Shown here in pieces: positions 27,470-35,333 of a stretch of 64,000 nt of DNA. Made by a program: the position numbers and the translations under genes. Numbering within the stretch: position 1 is the stretch's first letter; every line of letters begins with the position of its first letter. The notes below the pieces were generated by a model, which saw only the letters and a list, made by a program, of their open reading frames with translations, made no database searches and was not told the origin of the DNA. Source of the DNA: UBA9980 sp964436235. GTDB lineage: Bacteria; Muiribacteriota; UBA9980. Where the stretch lies: NCBI GenBank assembly GCA_964436235.1, contig CAYTCW010000002.1:1-64000 (forward strand), written 5' to 3'.

Positions 27470-29950
27470 TTATTTATTTTTTTCATTTATATCTTCATCT
27501 TCATCTTCGATAGTTATTTGAACTTGAGGAATTTTTCTGTCGATTCTGAAAGTATCCGATAAATAACCTATCATCGAAGGCAGCAGAAATAATTCGCCTA
27601 AAAAAGCAAATATCATCGTCAGCGCTATCAGCAGGCCGAAATACATAACCGATTTTATGCTCGCTAAGCCCAGCACTGAAAAGCCGAGGCATAAAATAAG
27701 CGAAGTGACTATTACCGCGGGGCCCTCGTCTGAAAGGCATTCTTTAATGGCTTCGATAGGTTTGAGCCCGCGCCCGAGGTATATATAGTAATGAAACAGT
27801 TCGTGTATAGTGTCATCTACGGCTATGCCGAGCGTTATAGACGCAATGGTGACGGTGGCGATATCTAAACGGATATCGAATATGCCCATAAAGCCGAGCG
27901 TCATTATAACCGGTACCACGTTAGGCCCGAGTCCCCATAATAAGGCCGAAAAACGCATGAATAACAGGCCTATTACGATAAAAATATAAACTAACGCAGT
28001 ACCGAAACTTACGGCCTGGCTCCAGGTGATATATTCTAAAAGTCTCACGTATAAAGGAACATAGCCGCCGAACTGTACTTCCGTTCTTGTGTTTTCAAAG
28101 TTTTTAGAAAGAACGGCGCTCACTTTATCCTCTATTTTTTTCATATTAGCCGCGCTCACCATTGGTATTCTGATTGTGAGCCTGGCCTCGCTGAATTTTT
28201 TATCGACCATATAAACTAAGTCGTTATCAGGATCGCTTTCATATAACATCATAAGCTGTTTTATCTGGAGCTTGTTATCGGATATACGGTACGACTCTTC
28301 TTTTCCGTCGGTCCATATCTGGTTAAGGCGCATTATAACGTCGGTTATGGAAGCGCACTTTGATGCTTCAGGGAGAGTTTCTATCTCTTTTTGGGATTTA
28401 AGAAGTCTGTTTAAAAAATCGGGTTCGAGTATTCCGTCTTCGTGTTTAGTTTTAAACCTGACTTCAAGCGGAAGATAGTTTCCATAAGTGTTTTCTATAA
28501 AATCGCTGTCCATTCTGACTGAATTTGACGGCTGTAAAAACCCCATTGAATAGGTGTCTACGTCGAGAAATTTAACCCCGTAGAAACTTATGGCGATAAC
28601 CGCCGCGAAAGCGAAAAAAACTGGTTTACGATACGGTATTACGAAATCGAGAATGCGTTTACTGAGTTTTTCGAAAGGCCTTTCGAGTTTTATGGTAGCG
28701 GCCGGTTTAATTAAGCCGAGCATATATGGGACGCTCGCCCATACGATGACATATTCAGCCATGGCTGAATAGGCGGCGAAGGCGCCGAAAGTTCTTAAAA
28801 CCGCTATGGGCGTTAAAATAATAGAAGCAAAGCCTATGCATTCGGTCAGTGACGTAAAAAGGCTCGGCGAGAGTATATCTTTAATTACCATGACGAGGCC
28901 TTTTTCTTTATCTTTTTCAATATCTTTTATATGCATGCAGTATCTGTTGAATATGTGATTGACGTCGGCTATGCATAATATCATAATAAGCGTCGGCAAA
29001 ACTATAGTCACCATATTGAAATTCTGGTGGAAAAATCCGTAAACGTTTAAAAACGCGAGGCCCGAAAGTACCATTACAACGAAGGTTATTACAACAAGAT
29101 GTCTCGAGCGGAATAAAAAATAAAGAGTTATTAAGAGGATAATATATGAAAGCGAAGTGAAAATTCCGCTGTCGTGGAGGCTGAGCCGGTTGAGTTCGTC
29201 GTACATTACGCCCATGCCGGCTATTTTATAATTGAATTTATAGCTGTCTAATTTTTCCTTGACGAATGCTATCATTTCAGGTCGTTTAGTGTCCATTTCT
29301 TTAGAGGCTACAGGTTCTATTATTAAAACGGCTCGTCTTAATTTATCGTCGGCTAATAATTTAGGCCACAGTTTGTTTTCGCCGAATCTTTTTTTAACTT
29401 CGACCGCATTTATGGCATTTTCATCTGTAGTTTCATAAAGGTCTTCTACGATCATATCCTGTTCGCCCTGAAGGCCGATGTAAGGCGCCGAGCCTATGCC
29501 GAGAACTCTTCTTACGTCTTTGTTTTCTTCAACATCCAGCGAGAATGACCTCAATTTGCTTAAAAAACCGGCTTCGAATATCTTATCGTCGCCGCCGGAA
29601 TCTATCATGGCTATTATTACTTCGTCGTTTCCATATATGTCTTTGAATTCGTTGTAAGCCTGAAGCGTAATATCGTTATCGAGAAACCACAGTTCGATGC
29701 TATTGTCGATTTTTATATTTTTAATAAATACGGTCCCTGCGAGCGCTACGGCTATGAATGAATAAAATAAAACGGCCCTGTATCTTACAAGAAAAACCGC
29801 GAAGCTATGAACGAAATCGAATCCGGGTTTTTTAACGGCGGAACCGCGGTTATCGTGATTGCCGCCGTTACCGCTGCCGCTATTATCGCCGCCGTTATGT
29901 TTTATGTTTTCTTTTTCGTTTTTTAATTCATTATTATCGTTATTTAACAT
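27470..29950 (-). CDS. MMPL/RND-superfamily exporter (12-helix)
   Basis: An 826-residue inner-membrane protein with two repeats, each of one helix, a large periplasmic domain and five more helices, as in MMPL/HpnN-like RND lipid transporters. The cytoplasmic N-terminus is Asn/Gly/Asp-rich (about 1-45). 'IDNSIELWFLDND' is typical of the family's first periplasmic segment. Helix clusters occur near residues 260-400 and 660-810, with 'GIAVDDTIHELFHYY' in the second half (proton-relay region). It starts 9 bases after the upstream enzyme, so the pair is one operon. No periplasmic adaptor is beside it. Lipid or hydrophobic metabolite export is the natural guess. Confidence 0.9.
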   Translation of the reverse strand: MLNNDNNELKNEKENIKHNGGDNSGSGNGGNHDNRGSAVKKPGFDFVHSFAVFLVRYRAVLFYSFIAVALAGTVFIKNIKIDNSIELWFLDNDITLQAYNEFKDIYGNDEVIIAMIDSGGDDKIFEAGFLSKLRSFSLDVEENKDVRRVLGIGSAPYIGLQGEQDMIVEDLYETTDENAINAVEVKKRFGENKLWPKLLADDKLRRAVLIIEPVASKEMDTKRPEMIAFVKEKLDSYKFNYKIAGMGVMYDELNRLSLHDSGIFTSLSYIILLITLYFLFRSRHLVVITFVVMVLSGLAFLNVYGFFHQNFNMVTIVLPTLIMILCIADVNHIFNRYCMHIKDIEKDKEKGLVMVIKDILSPSLFTSLTECIGFASIILTPIAVLRTFGAFAAYSAMAEYVIVWASVPYMLGLIKPAATIKLERPFEKLSKRILDFVIPYRKPVFFAFAAVIAISFYGVKFLDVDTYSMGFLQPSNSVRMDSDFIENTYGNYLPLEVRFKTKHEDGILEPDFLNRLLKSQKEIETLPEASKCASITDVIMRLNQIWTDGKEESYRISDNKLQIKQLMMLYESDPDNDLVYMVDKKFSEARLTIRIPMVSAANMKKIEDKVSAVLSKNFENTRTEVQFGGYVPLYVRLLEYITWSQAVSFGTALVYIFIVIGLLFMRFSALLWGLGPNVVPVIMTLGFMGIFDIRLDIATVTIASITLGIAVDDTIHELFHYYIYLGRGLKPIEAIKECLSDEGPAVIVTSLILCLGFSVLGLASIKSVMYFGLLIALTMIFAFLGELFLLPSMIGYLSDTFRIDRKIPQVQITIEDEDEDINEKNK

Positions 29951-29959
29951 AAGACCTCT

Positions 29960-32746
29960 TTATTCACTGATATTTCTGATAATTCTGATAGTTCCCTTCG
30001 CGCCGTCCATTTCGACCTCGTCGCCGGTTTTGAGTTTTTTCGTTATATTATTAATGCCGACTATCGCCGGCAGGCCGAGTTCGCGCGCGACTATTGCCGA
30101 GTGTGAAAGAATGCTTCCGCGTTCGATTAAAAGGCCCGAAGCCGAAGGATAAAGCGGCACCCAGCCCGGATCGGTGCGGCCGGCTACGAGTATTTCGCCA
30201 TTAAGCGACATATCGTCGGAGGGAGTCAATATTACCTTTACTTTTCCTCTTACGACGCCGGGACAGCAGCTCAAGCCCTTCATAAGGTCAGGATCGTCGT
30301 TTTCTTCGATAGGCGCATCGGACGGGGCTTCGATACTCAGGTCGTTGCAGTAAACCGGGCCGAAAGTTTCGATCCTGTCGGGCAGGTCTTCGCCTTTTTC
30401 ATATTCGGCGTATTCTTTCTTGCGCAGATTGATAAGCTCTCTTAAATTTTGGATGGTGGCGGTGCCGGCGACATAAGAAAATATTTCGTCTTTAGTTAAG
30501 TAAAAAACGTCGTCGGCATGGTCTATTACTTTAAAATCAACGAGCCTGTGGCCTATTCCGACAAATATACGGCGGGCGAGCCCGAACATTTTAGTGCGCG
30601 CGAAGCGCTGATATTCGCGGAAGGCGACAGCCCTTTTAGTGTTATTGACGATGAAATTAAAAACGGCGAGTTTGCTTATAACGCCGAAGAATCGTTTGCC
30701 GGATAATTTCTCGGCGACCTGCCGCTCCGCTTTTTCGCGCAGCTCTTTTTCATGGCTCGAGGCGCCTTCGTTTTCAGGCAGAGTGCATGCCGTATAATTT
30801 TTAAGTATGCTGAATACGAATTGCGGTTTATCCATTAAAGGCGGAACTTCGAGTTTAAGTTCGTTCATAGAGCGGTAGCCGAATTCTTCGAGATACGCCG
30901 ATATCATATCGCAAAGTTTCATATAATTTTCGCCGTAACCCGCGCGCGGCGAGTAAACGAAGAGTTCGGTCAGCTTATCTTCATTAGAATTTTTGAATAT
31001 ATCGACGAGTGTCTCGTCGGTTTTAATAAAACGCGCTATCTGCTGAAGTTTTTTAAGAGGCAGAGTGCTTTCAACATCGCCCTGCCCGGCGACCAATTCG
31101 TTTTGAAGCGAGCCGCCGCCTTCGTTAAGGCCCCACTTATCTATTAACATTCGCAGGATGCCGTAGAATATCATGGCCATAAAATCATTTACTATAGGCG
31201 CTTTCCAGTTTCTTAACACGCCGTTTTCAAGTTCGTAATATACTCCCACCAGATCGTGCGCTTCGGCCGAGTTGAATTTATATTTTTGATATTTATCGAA
31301 CATATCCTGATATATTTTCATGAATTTATCGACTTTGTCTTCGATGGTAAAAAACTGCCAGGCGAGATTGGCGCCTGACCATAAAAGGCGCGGCAGCTCG
31401 ACGAAATATTTATGGAAGAAACCGCCTTTTGTTTCGGTATCGGGCGTGAAATCGATCTTTGATTTAACGCCCATCATCTGTTCCATAAACCGTCTGTTAT
31501 AATGATAACCCGGCAGAACCGATATGAGGCGGCACCAGTTTTTGATATTGTAATAAACCCTGCCGTTCAATAAACCTAACATATTAGCGAAGTAAAAATC
31601 GTTGTTTATGATCTTTTCGCGAGGCACTTTCAATACCTCGCAGAATTGAACGTAAACCATGTGATATGCGTTGAGCGCGAAAGAAAATGTGAGGGGCGAG
31701 GTTATGCCTGAATAGCTTTCCACTATATTAGAATTATCCCATATAGTTTTGTATTCGTTTTTAGAGGGCGATAATTTAGTGAGAGTGGTTATAGGGCGCG
31801 TCTGCAATATATAAATTTTACGGGGATTGTCTATATCGACGCTCCATTCGATATCCTGCGGCACTCCGTTATTGGCGTTTTCTATTTTTCGGCAGATGGC
31901 GGCTATGGCTAAAACCTGCTGATCGCTCAAGCACTGCGTTTCGCAATATCCGGCGCCGACCGCTTCTTTTTTAGTGCCATAGCCTTTTTCGGAGTCGAAT
32001 ACCACTTTTTCTTTTTTAGAAACTATTTCTTTTCTGTCGATAGAGATAATATCAGATTTTTTGCATATATATTGGTCGGAGTCGAGTTCGCCCGATACTA
32101 AACCTTCGCCGAGGCCGTAAGCCGCGCTTATAAGCATTTCGTCGTGGACCTGAGTTATCGGATTTACCGTAAAGGCGACGCCCGATACCGAGCCGTTCAC
32201 CATTTTTTGTATGACGACGGCCACTTTGACTTCGCGCTGGGATATTTTTTTCATATCGCGGTAGGCCACCGCGCGGTCGGAATATCCCGAAGCCCAGCAT
32301 GCCGCTACCGCTTCTATAATTTCGGAATCGGTTTTTCTGAATAAAAAACTGTCGAGCTGTCCGGCGTATGAAAAGTCTTTAGAATCTTCGGTGGTCGCGC
32401 TCGATCTGACTGATAAATAACAGTTATCTCCGATATTTTCCCTTACCGCTTTTATAATTTCGGCCGCAAGAGTTTTATCGATATTGTCCGCTTTAAAAAG
32501 CGAGCGCAATTCTGATGCGCTTTTAGCTATAGCGGCCGGCGTTTCGGTTTTTAAATTATTAAGCGCTTTATTGAATTGGGTTTCCATAGACTTGATAAAA
32601 CCGTTAAAACAAGCCGTAGAAAGCGCTATAAAAGGAGGAACTCCGCAGCCGGACGCCGCGAGTTTAAATAGATTCATAGCCTTGCCGCCGACGGCGTTTA
32701 CATCATTCGACCATTTCGGGTTTTTAAAAGTGACGATATTATTCAA
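29960..32746 (-). CDS. PEP-synthase-related dikinase with rifampin-phosphotransferase architecture
   Basis: A 928-residue protein. Residues 1-330 are the ATP-grasp domain of PEP synthase / pyruvate phosphate dikinase ('GGKAMNLFKLAASG', 'SVRSSATTEDSKDFSYAGQ', 'ILQTRPITTL'). A long helical middle domain follows. The last ~100 residues are the swivelling phosphohistidine domain ('GSILSHSAIVARELGLPA', His882). No C-terminal PEP/pyruvate TIM barrel is present. ATP-grasp, substrate domain, then His domain ending about 45 residues from the C-terminus is the layout of rifampin phosphotransferase, not of PEP synthase. 'RYQRFARTKMFG'-type middle motifs also recall that family. TTG start with GGAGG 6 bases before. 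The substrate is unknown; coupling to an exporter suggests a small hydrophobic compound. Confidence 0.82.
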   Translation of the reverse strand: MNNIVTFKNPKWSNDVNAVGGKAMNLFKLAASGCGVPPFIALSTACFNGFIKSMETQFNKALNNLKTETPAAIAKSASELRSLFKADNIDKTLAAEIIKAVRENIGDNCYLSVRSSATTEDSKDFSYAGQLDSFLFRKTDSEIIEAVAACWASGYSDRAVAYRDMKKISQREVKVAVVIQKMVNGSVSGVAFTVNPITQVHDEMLISAAYGLGEGLVSGELDSDQYICKKSDIISIDRKEIVSKKEKVVFDSEKGYGTKKEAVGAGYCETQCLSDQQVLAIAAICRKIENANNGVPQDIEWSVDIDNPRKIYILQTRPITTLTKLSPSKNEYKTIWDNSNIVESYSGITSPLTFSFALNAYHMVYVQFCEVLKVPREKIINNDFYFANMLGLLNGRVYYNIKNWCRLISVLPGYHYNRRFMEQMMGVKSKIDFTPDTETKGGFFHKYFVELPRLLWSGANLAWQFFTIEDKVDKFMKIYQDMFDKYQKYKFNSAEAHDLVGVYYELENGVLRNWKAPIVNDFMAMIFYGILRMLIDKWGLNEGGGSLQNELVAGQGDVESTLPLKKLQQIARFIKTDETLVDIFKNSNEDKLTELFVYSPRAGYGENYMKLCDMISAYLEEFGYRSMNELKLEVPPLMDKPQFVFSILKNYTACTLPENEGASSHEKELREKAERQVAEKLSGKRFFGVISKLAVFNFIVNNTKRAVAFREYQRFARTKMFGLARRIFVGIGHRLVDFKVIDHADDVFYLTKDEIFSYVAGTATIQNLRELINLRKKEYAEYEKGEDLPDRIETFGPVYCNDLSIEAPSDAPIEENDDPDLMKGLSCCPGVVRGKVKVILTPSDDMSLNGEILVAGRTDPGWVPLYPSASGLLIERGSILSHSAIVARELGLPAIVGINNITKKLKTGDEVEMDGAKGTIRIIRNISE

Positions 32747-32931
32747 AGACGGCCTCCGTATATACTTATTATTTAATATTAGCTGCTGTGTTGAGTTTTA
32801 TTAATTTTATCAGATTTGATGATGATTATAAATGAAAAATCAGTTATATTTTAACATAATTTAATCGATTTTAATATAAATATAGATAAATTTATTTAAA
32901 ATTTATTATCGGTGAAAACGCTCTTTAATGG

Positions 32932-32961
32932 TTTAAACTGATTTAAACTGATTTAATTTGA
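32932..32961 (+). repeat. Three 10-bp direct repeats in helical phase
   Basis: TTTAAACTGA (32932-32941), TTTAAACTGA (32942-32951) and TTTAATTTGA (32952-32961) repeat with exactly 10-base spacing, about one DNA turn. The last overlaps the -35 box of the corrinoid operon promoter. Confidence 0.65.
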
Positions 32962-32986
32962 CAAAATCTACATTATGAATTATAAT
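32958..32986 (+). promoter_or_regulatory. Consensus sigma-70 promoter of the corrinoid operon
   Basis: Perfect TTGACA (32958-32963), 17-base spacer, perfect TATAAT (32981-32986). Transcription should begin near 32993, giving a leader of about 40 bases before ATG 33034. Confidence 0.85.
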
Positions 32987-33033
32987 TACCATGGTTTCTT
33001 TAAGTGATCTTTTTTAAAAATAGGAGTTTAAAA

Positions 33034-33717
33034 ATGCTTGATACGGTTCAAAGTCAATTACTGAATTTGATTTTAACCGCCGATAGGGCCGGCGCCAATA
33101 AATTACTTGAAGAATTCGGTGAAAAAGAAGGTTATAATAACGCGGTTATAAAAATATTAGAACCCGTTCTCGAACATATAGGGATTATCTGGAACTCTAA
33201 TGAGGGCGTTTCATTAGCCCAGGCCTATGTGGCCGCAAAAATTTCCGAAGATTTCATGACTAAAATATCATCTGTTCATCAAAATAATATGCGTGCCGGT
33301 ATTAAGAAGTGCGTGGTAGTATTAGACAATATAGAAGACGATTTTCATTCGCTTGGAAGAAAAATGGTATCCATATTTCTTAAATCGGCCGGCTACGAAA
33401 TTTGCGATCTTGGAAATGACGTTCCGGCAGTTGATTTTATAGATAAAGCTATTGAAATCGGAGCCTGTTTCGTAGGCGTATCGGCTATGATGTATTCTAC
33501 CGCCATGAATATCAAAAAAATTAGAGACGAGCTCGATAAACGCGGGCTTTGCGATAAAATAAAACTGATCGCGGGCGGCGCGGTTTTTCGCATCAGGCCG
33601 GAGTTAGTAAGTGAAGTCGGGGCCGATGCGACCGCGGCGAATGCTATAATAGCTCCCGCGGTGTTTGATAAATTACTAAAGGATATTAAAGCCACAGGAG
33701 GCCCTTATCATGAATAG
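33034..33717 (+). CDS. Corrinoid (methyl-carrier) protein
   Basis: A 227-residue cobalamin-binding protein of the MtaC/MtbC/MtmC kind: a helical cap domain (about 1-85) followed by a Rossmann-like B12 domain. 'DFHSLG' (103-108) is the D-x-H-x-x-G motif with His105 as lower ligand; 'VSAMMYSTA' and 'IAGGAVF' line the nucleotide tail pocket. Such proteins shuttle a methyl group between two methyltransferases. I chose ATG 33034 (AGGAG 8 bases upstream) over GTG 33004, which leaves only about 10 bases after the predicted transcription start and lacks a ribosome site. Its stop overlaps the next gene by 8 bases. Confidence 0.93.
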   Translation: MLDTVQSQLLNLILTADRAGANKLLEEFGEKEGYNNAVIKILEPVLEHIGIIWNSNEGVSLAQAYVAAKISEDFMTKISSVHQNNMRAGIKKCVVVLDNIEDDFHSLGRKMVSIFLKSAGYEICDLGNDVPAVDFIDKAIEIGACFVGVSAMMYSTAMNIKKIRDELDKRGLCDKIKLIAGGAVFRIRPELVSEVGADATAANAIIAPAVFDKLLKDIKATGGPYHE

Positions 33718-34735
33718 TCTTGAAAGAGTGCTGGCTGCGGTTTCCGGCGGCGCTTCCGACCGGCCGGCGGTTTCGTTGACTTTATCGCTTTACGGCTCTA
33801 AATTAACGGGATGTCCTTTATTCGAATTTTATAATAATCCCGATAGATATGTCGAAGGCCAGCTTGCCGTGAAGGAACGGTTCGGCGTGGATATTTTATT
33901 CACTCCTTTCGTATTGACTTCGATAGCCGAGGCTTTCGGAAGCCAAGTCAAATACTTTACTTCAAGCCCGCCTAATATGATAAAACCGGCCGCTACTTCT
34001 ATTGAAGAATTCCTTAAAATTGATATGGCTGCGGTTGAAGATCATCCCAGAATAAATTTTCTCATTGAATCATCCCGTAAACTCGCCGCCGCCCGTGCCT
34101 CAGATACGGCCGTAGCCGCGATATTTTTGAGTCCGGTAGATCTGGTTCCGCTTGCGATGGGAATAGAAGCCTGGCTTGAAACTATTTTATTTAACGAATC
34201 GGCGGCTGAAAAGATAATAACTTCCATGAGCCGGTTTTTTGTGGAAACCGTTAATTCTTTTTTTTCTGCCGGCGTTCATTTTGTGGCGCTTCCGGCGGTT
34301 TTTTGCAATCCGATGATCGTCACTTCAAGAATAATCGAACAAATAGCTCTGCCCTATATGAAAGCGGCTTTCTCCGAAGTTAAAGGCCCCGTTATTTTGC
34401 ATCACGCCGGAGCGCCTATGAATGAATTTATAGAATCGCTGCTTTTGCTTCCTAACGTAATCGGTTTTGCCGTCGATCAAAGCGATGAATTAAGCGTTTC
34501 AAGAAATAAAATGGGAAACGAAAAAGTATTGCTCGGCAATATTGACGGCCCTACTTTGAACAGAAAAACTCCGGAACGGATACATAGATTTTGCGAAAAC
34601 ATTTTACAAGACCGTAAATGCGATCCCCATTTCGTTCTGGCTTCGTCGGGGGCCGATATACCGCTGAGCACGCCCGAGCAAAATATCGACGCCGTGATAG
34701 AAACGGTTAAAAGGCGCGCCGTTAAATATGATTGA
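33710..34735 (+). CDS. Uroporphyrinogen-decarboxylase-family methyltransferase (MtaA/CmuA-like)
   Basis: A 341-residue TIM-barrel protein of the UroD superfamily, branch of the corrinoid methyltransferases MtaA, MtbA and CmuA rather than heme enzymes. Motifs: 'VKERFGVDILFTPFVLT', 'HHAGAPMNEFI' and 'VDQSDELSVSRNKMG' with the family's zinc or substrate region, then 'LLGNIDGPTL'. The preceding gene encodes the matching corrinoid protein and overlaps it by 8 bases, as does the following DUF1638 gene. It likely moves a methyl group to or from the corrinoid. The methyl donor or acceptor is not evident, and no MttB/MtaB-type first methyltransferase is present. Confidence 0.9.
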   Translation: MNSLERVLAAVSGGASDRPAVSLTLSLYGSKLTGCPLFEFYNNPDRYVEGQLAVKERFGVDILFTPFVLTSIAEAFGSQVKYFTSSPPNMIKPAATSIEEFLKIDMAAVEDHPRINFLIESSRKLAAARASDTAVAAIFLSPVDLVPLAMGIEAWLETILFNESAAEKIITSMSRFFVETVNSFFSAGVHFVALPAVFCNPMIVTSRIIEQIALPYMKAAFSEVKGPVILHHAGAPMNEFIESLLLLPNVIGFAVDQSDELSVSRNKMGNEKVLLGNIDGPTLNRKTPERIHRFCENILQDRKCDPHFVLASSGADIPLSTPEQNIDAVIETVKRRAVKYD

Positions 34736-35078
34736 TAATTCAAGCGTTACTGATAATATTACGGTTATAGCATGTTCTATTTTTAAAAAAGAGATAGAAA
34801 AATTGCAAAAAGACGATAAATTAAAAATGCCGGTTATTTATTTAGATTCCATGCTGCACATGTTTCCTGATAAATTACATGAGAGCGTTGATGATTTAAT
34901 TAAAGCCGAATCGGAGGCCGGCCGCAAAATACTTTTAATTTACGGTGAATGCAGCGCTTTTATGAATTCATACGCCTTTCGGCATGATGTGGCGAGGGTA
35001 AAGGGAATCAACTGCGTCGAGATTTTTCTTGGAAAAGAAAAATATCGCTCTTTAAGAAAAGAAGGCGCTTTTTTTTAA
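34728..35078 (+). CDS. DUF1638 protein, N-terminal half
   Basis: A 116-residue frame that begins 8 bases inside the UroD-like gene. It has the DUF1638 hallmarks 'VIACSIFKKEIEKL', 'YLDSMLHMFPDKLHESVDDLI', 'ILLIYGECSAF', and ends 'LGKEKYRSLRKEGAFF', where family members normally read on into the C-terminal half. A TAA (35076-35078) stops it, and the next codon is an ATG in the same frame whose product continues the DUF1638 match. DUF1638 genes are often neighbours of corrinoid methyltransferases. The family function is not known to me. Confidence 0.85.
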   Translation: MIDNSSVTDNITVIACSIFKKEIEKLQKDDKLKMPVIYLDSMLHMFPDKLHESVDDLIKAESEAGRKILLIYGECSAFMNSYAFRHDVARVKGINCVEIFLGKEKYRSLRKEGAFF

Positions 35079-35333
35079 ATGCCTGAGTGGACTCTGCGCT
35101 GGAAGGAAATATTTCAAAATGAATTAGGCTTGAACGCAGAAAACGCGAAGAGTTTTATGCGCGAAATGCACACTAAAATTATCTACGTCGATACCTCGGT
35201 AATTCCGGTTCCATACGAAACTTTAGTAGAAATATCCGATTACAGCGGATTAAATCACGAAATAATTAAAATAACGCTTGATAATTTTATAAATGGCGTT
35301 AATGAGTCCGCCGGAGAAATTATAAATGACTGA
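35079..35333 (+). CDS. DUF1638 protein, C-terminal half
   Basis: An 84-residue frame that starts immediately after the previous TAA (TTTTAAATG) and in the same reading frame. 'MPEWTLRWKEIF' matches the family's post-'GTYYLT' segment, and 'IIYVDTSVIPVPY' and 'SGLNHEIIKITLDNFINGV' match its end. The stop differs from Leu (TTA) by one base. Either a nonsense mutation has split the gene, with the halves co-translated by stop-start coupling, or low-level readthrough joins them. It overlaps the kinase start by 8 bases. Confidence 0.8.
   Translation: MPEWTLRWKEIFQNELGLNAENAKSFMREMHTKIIYVDTSVIPVPYETLVEISDYSGLNHEIIKITLDNFINGVNESAGEIIND

Larger units (their letters stand above)
32747..33033. other. 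Divergent control region between dikinase and corrinoid operons
   Basis: About 290 AT-rich bases between two oppositely transcribed operons. The rightward side holds a consensus promoter and three phased 10-bp repeats (listed separately). For the leftward gene I see only weak -10-like boxes. Confidence 0.6.

Noticed and set aside
29960..32746. Phosphoenolpyruvate synthase
   Set aside because: The C-terminal PEP/pyruvate barrel is absent and the protein ends with the phosphohistidine domain.
33004..33033. GTG start for the corrinoid protein
   Set aside because: It lies almost at the predicted transcription start and has no ribosome site, unlike ATG 33034.
35079..35333. Pyrrolysine readthrough in DUF1638
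   Set aside because: The codon is TAA, not TAG, and no pyrrolysine context is seen.
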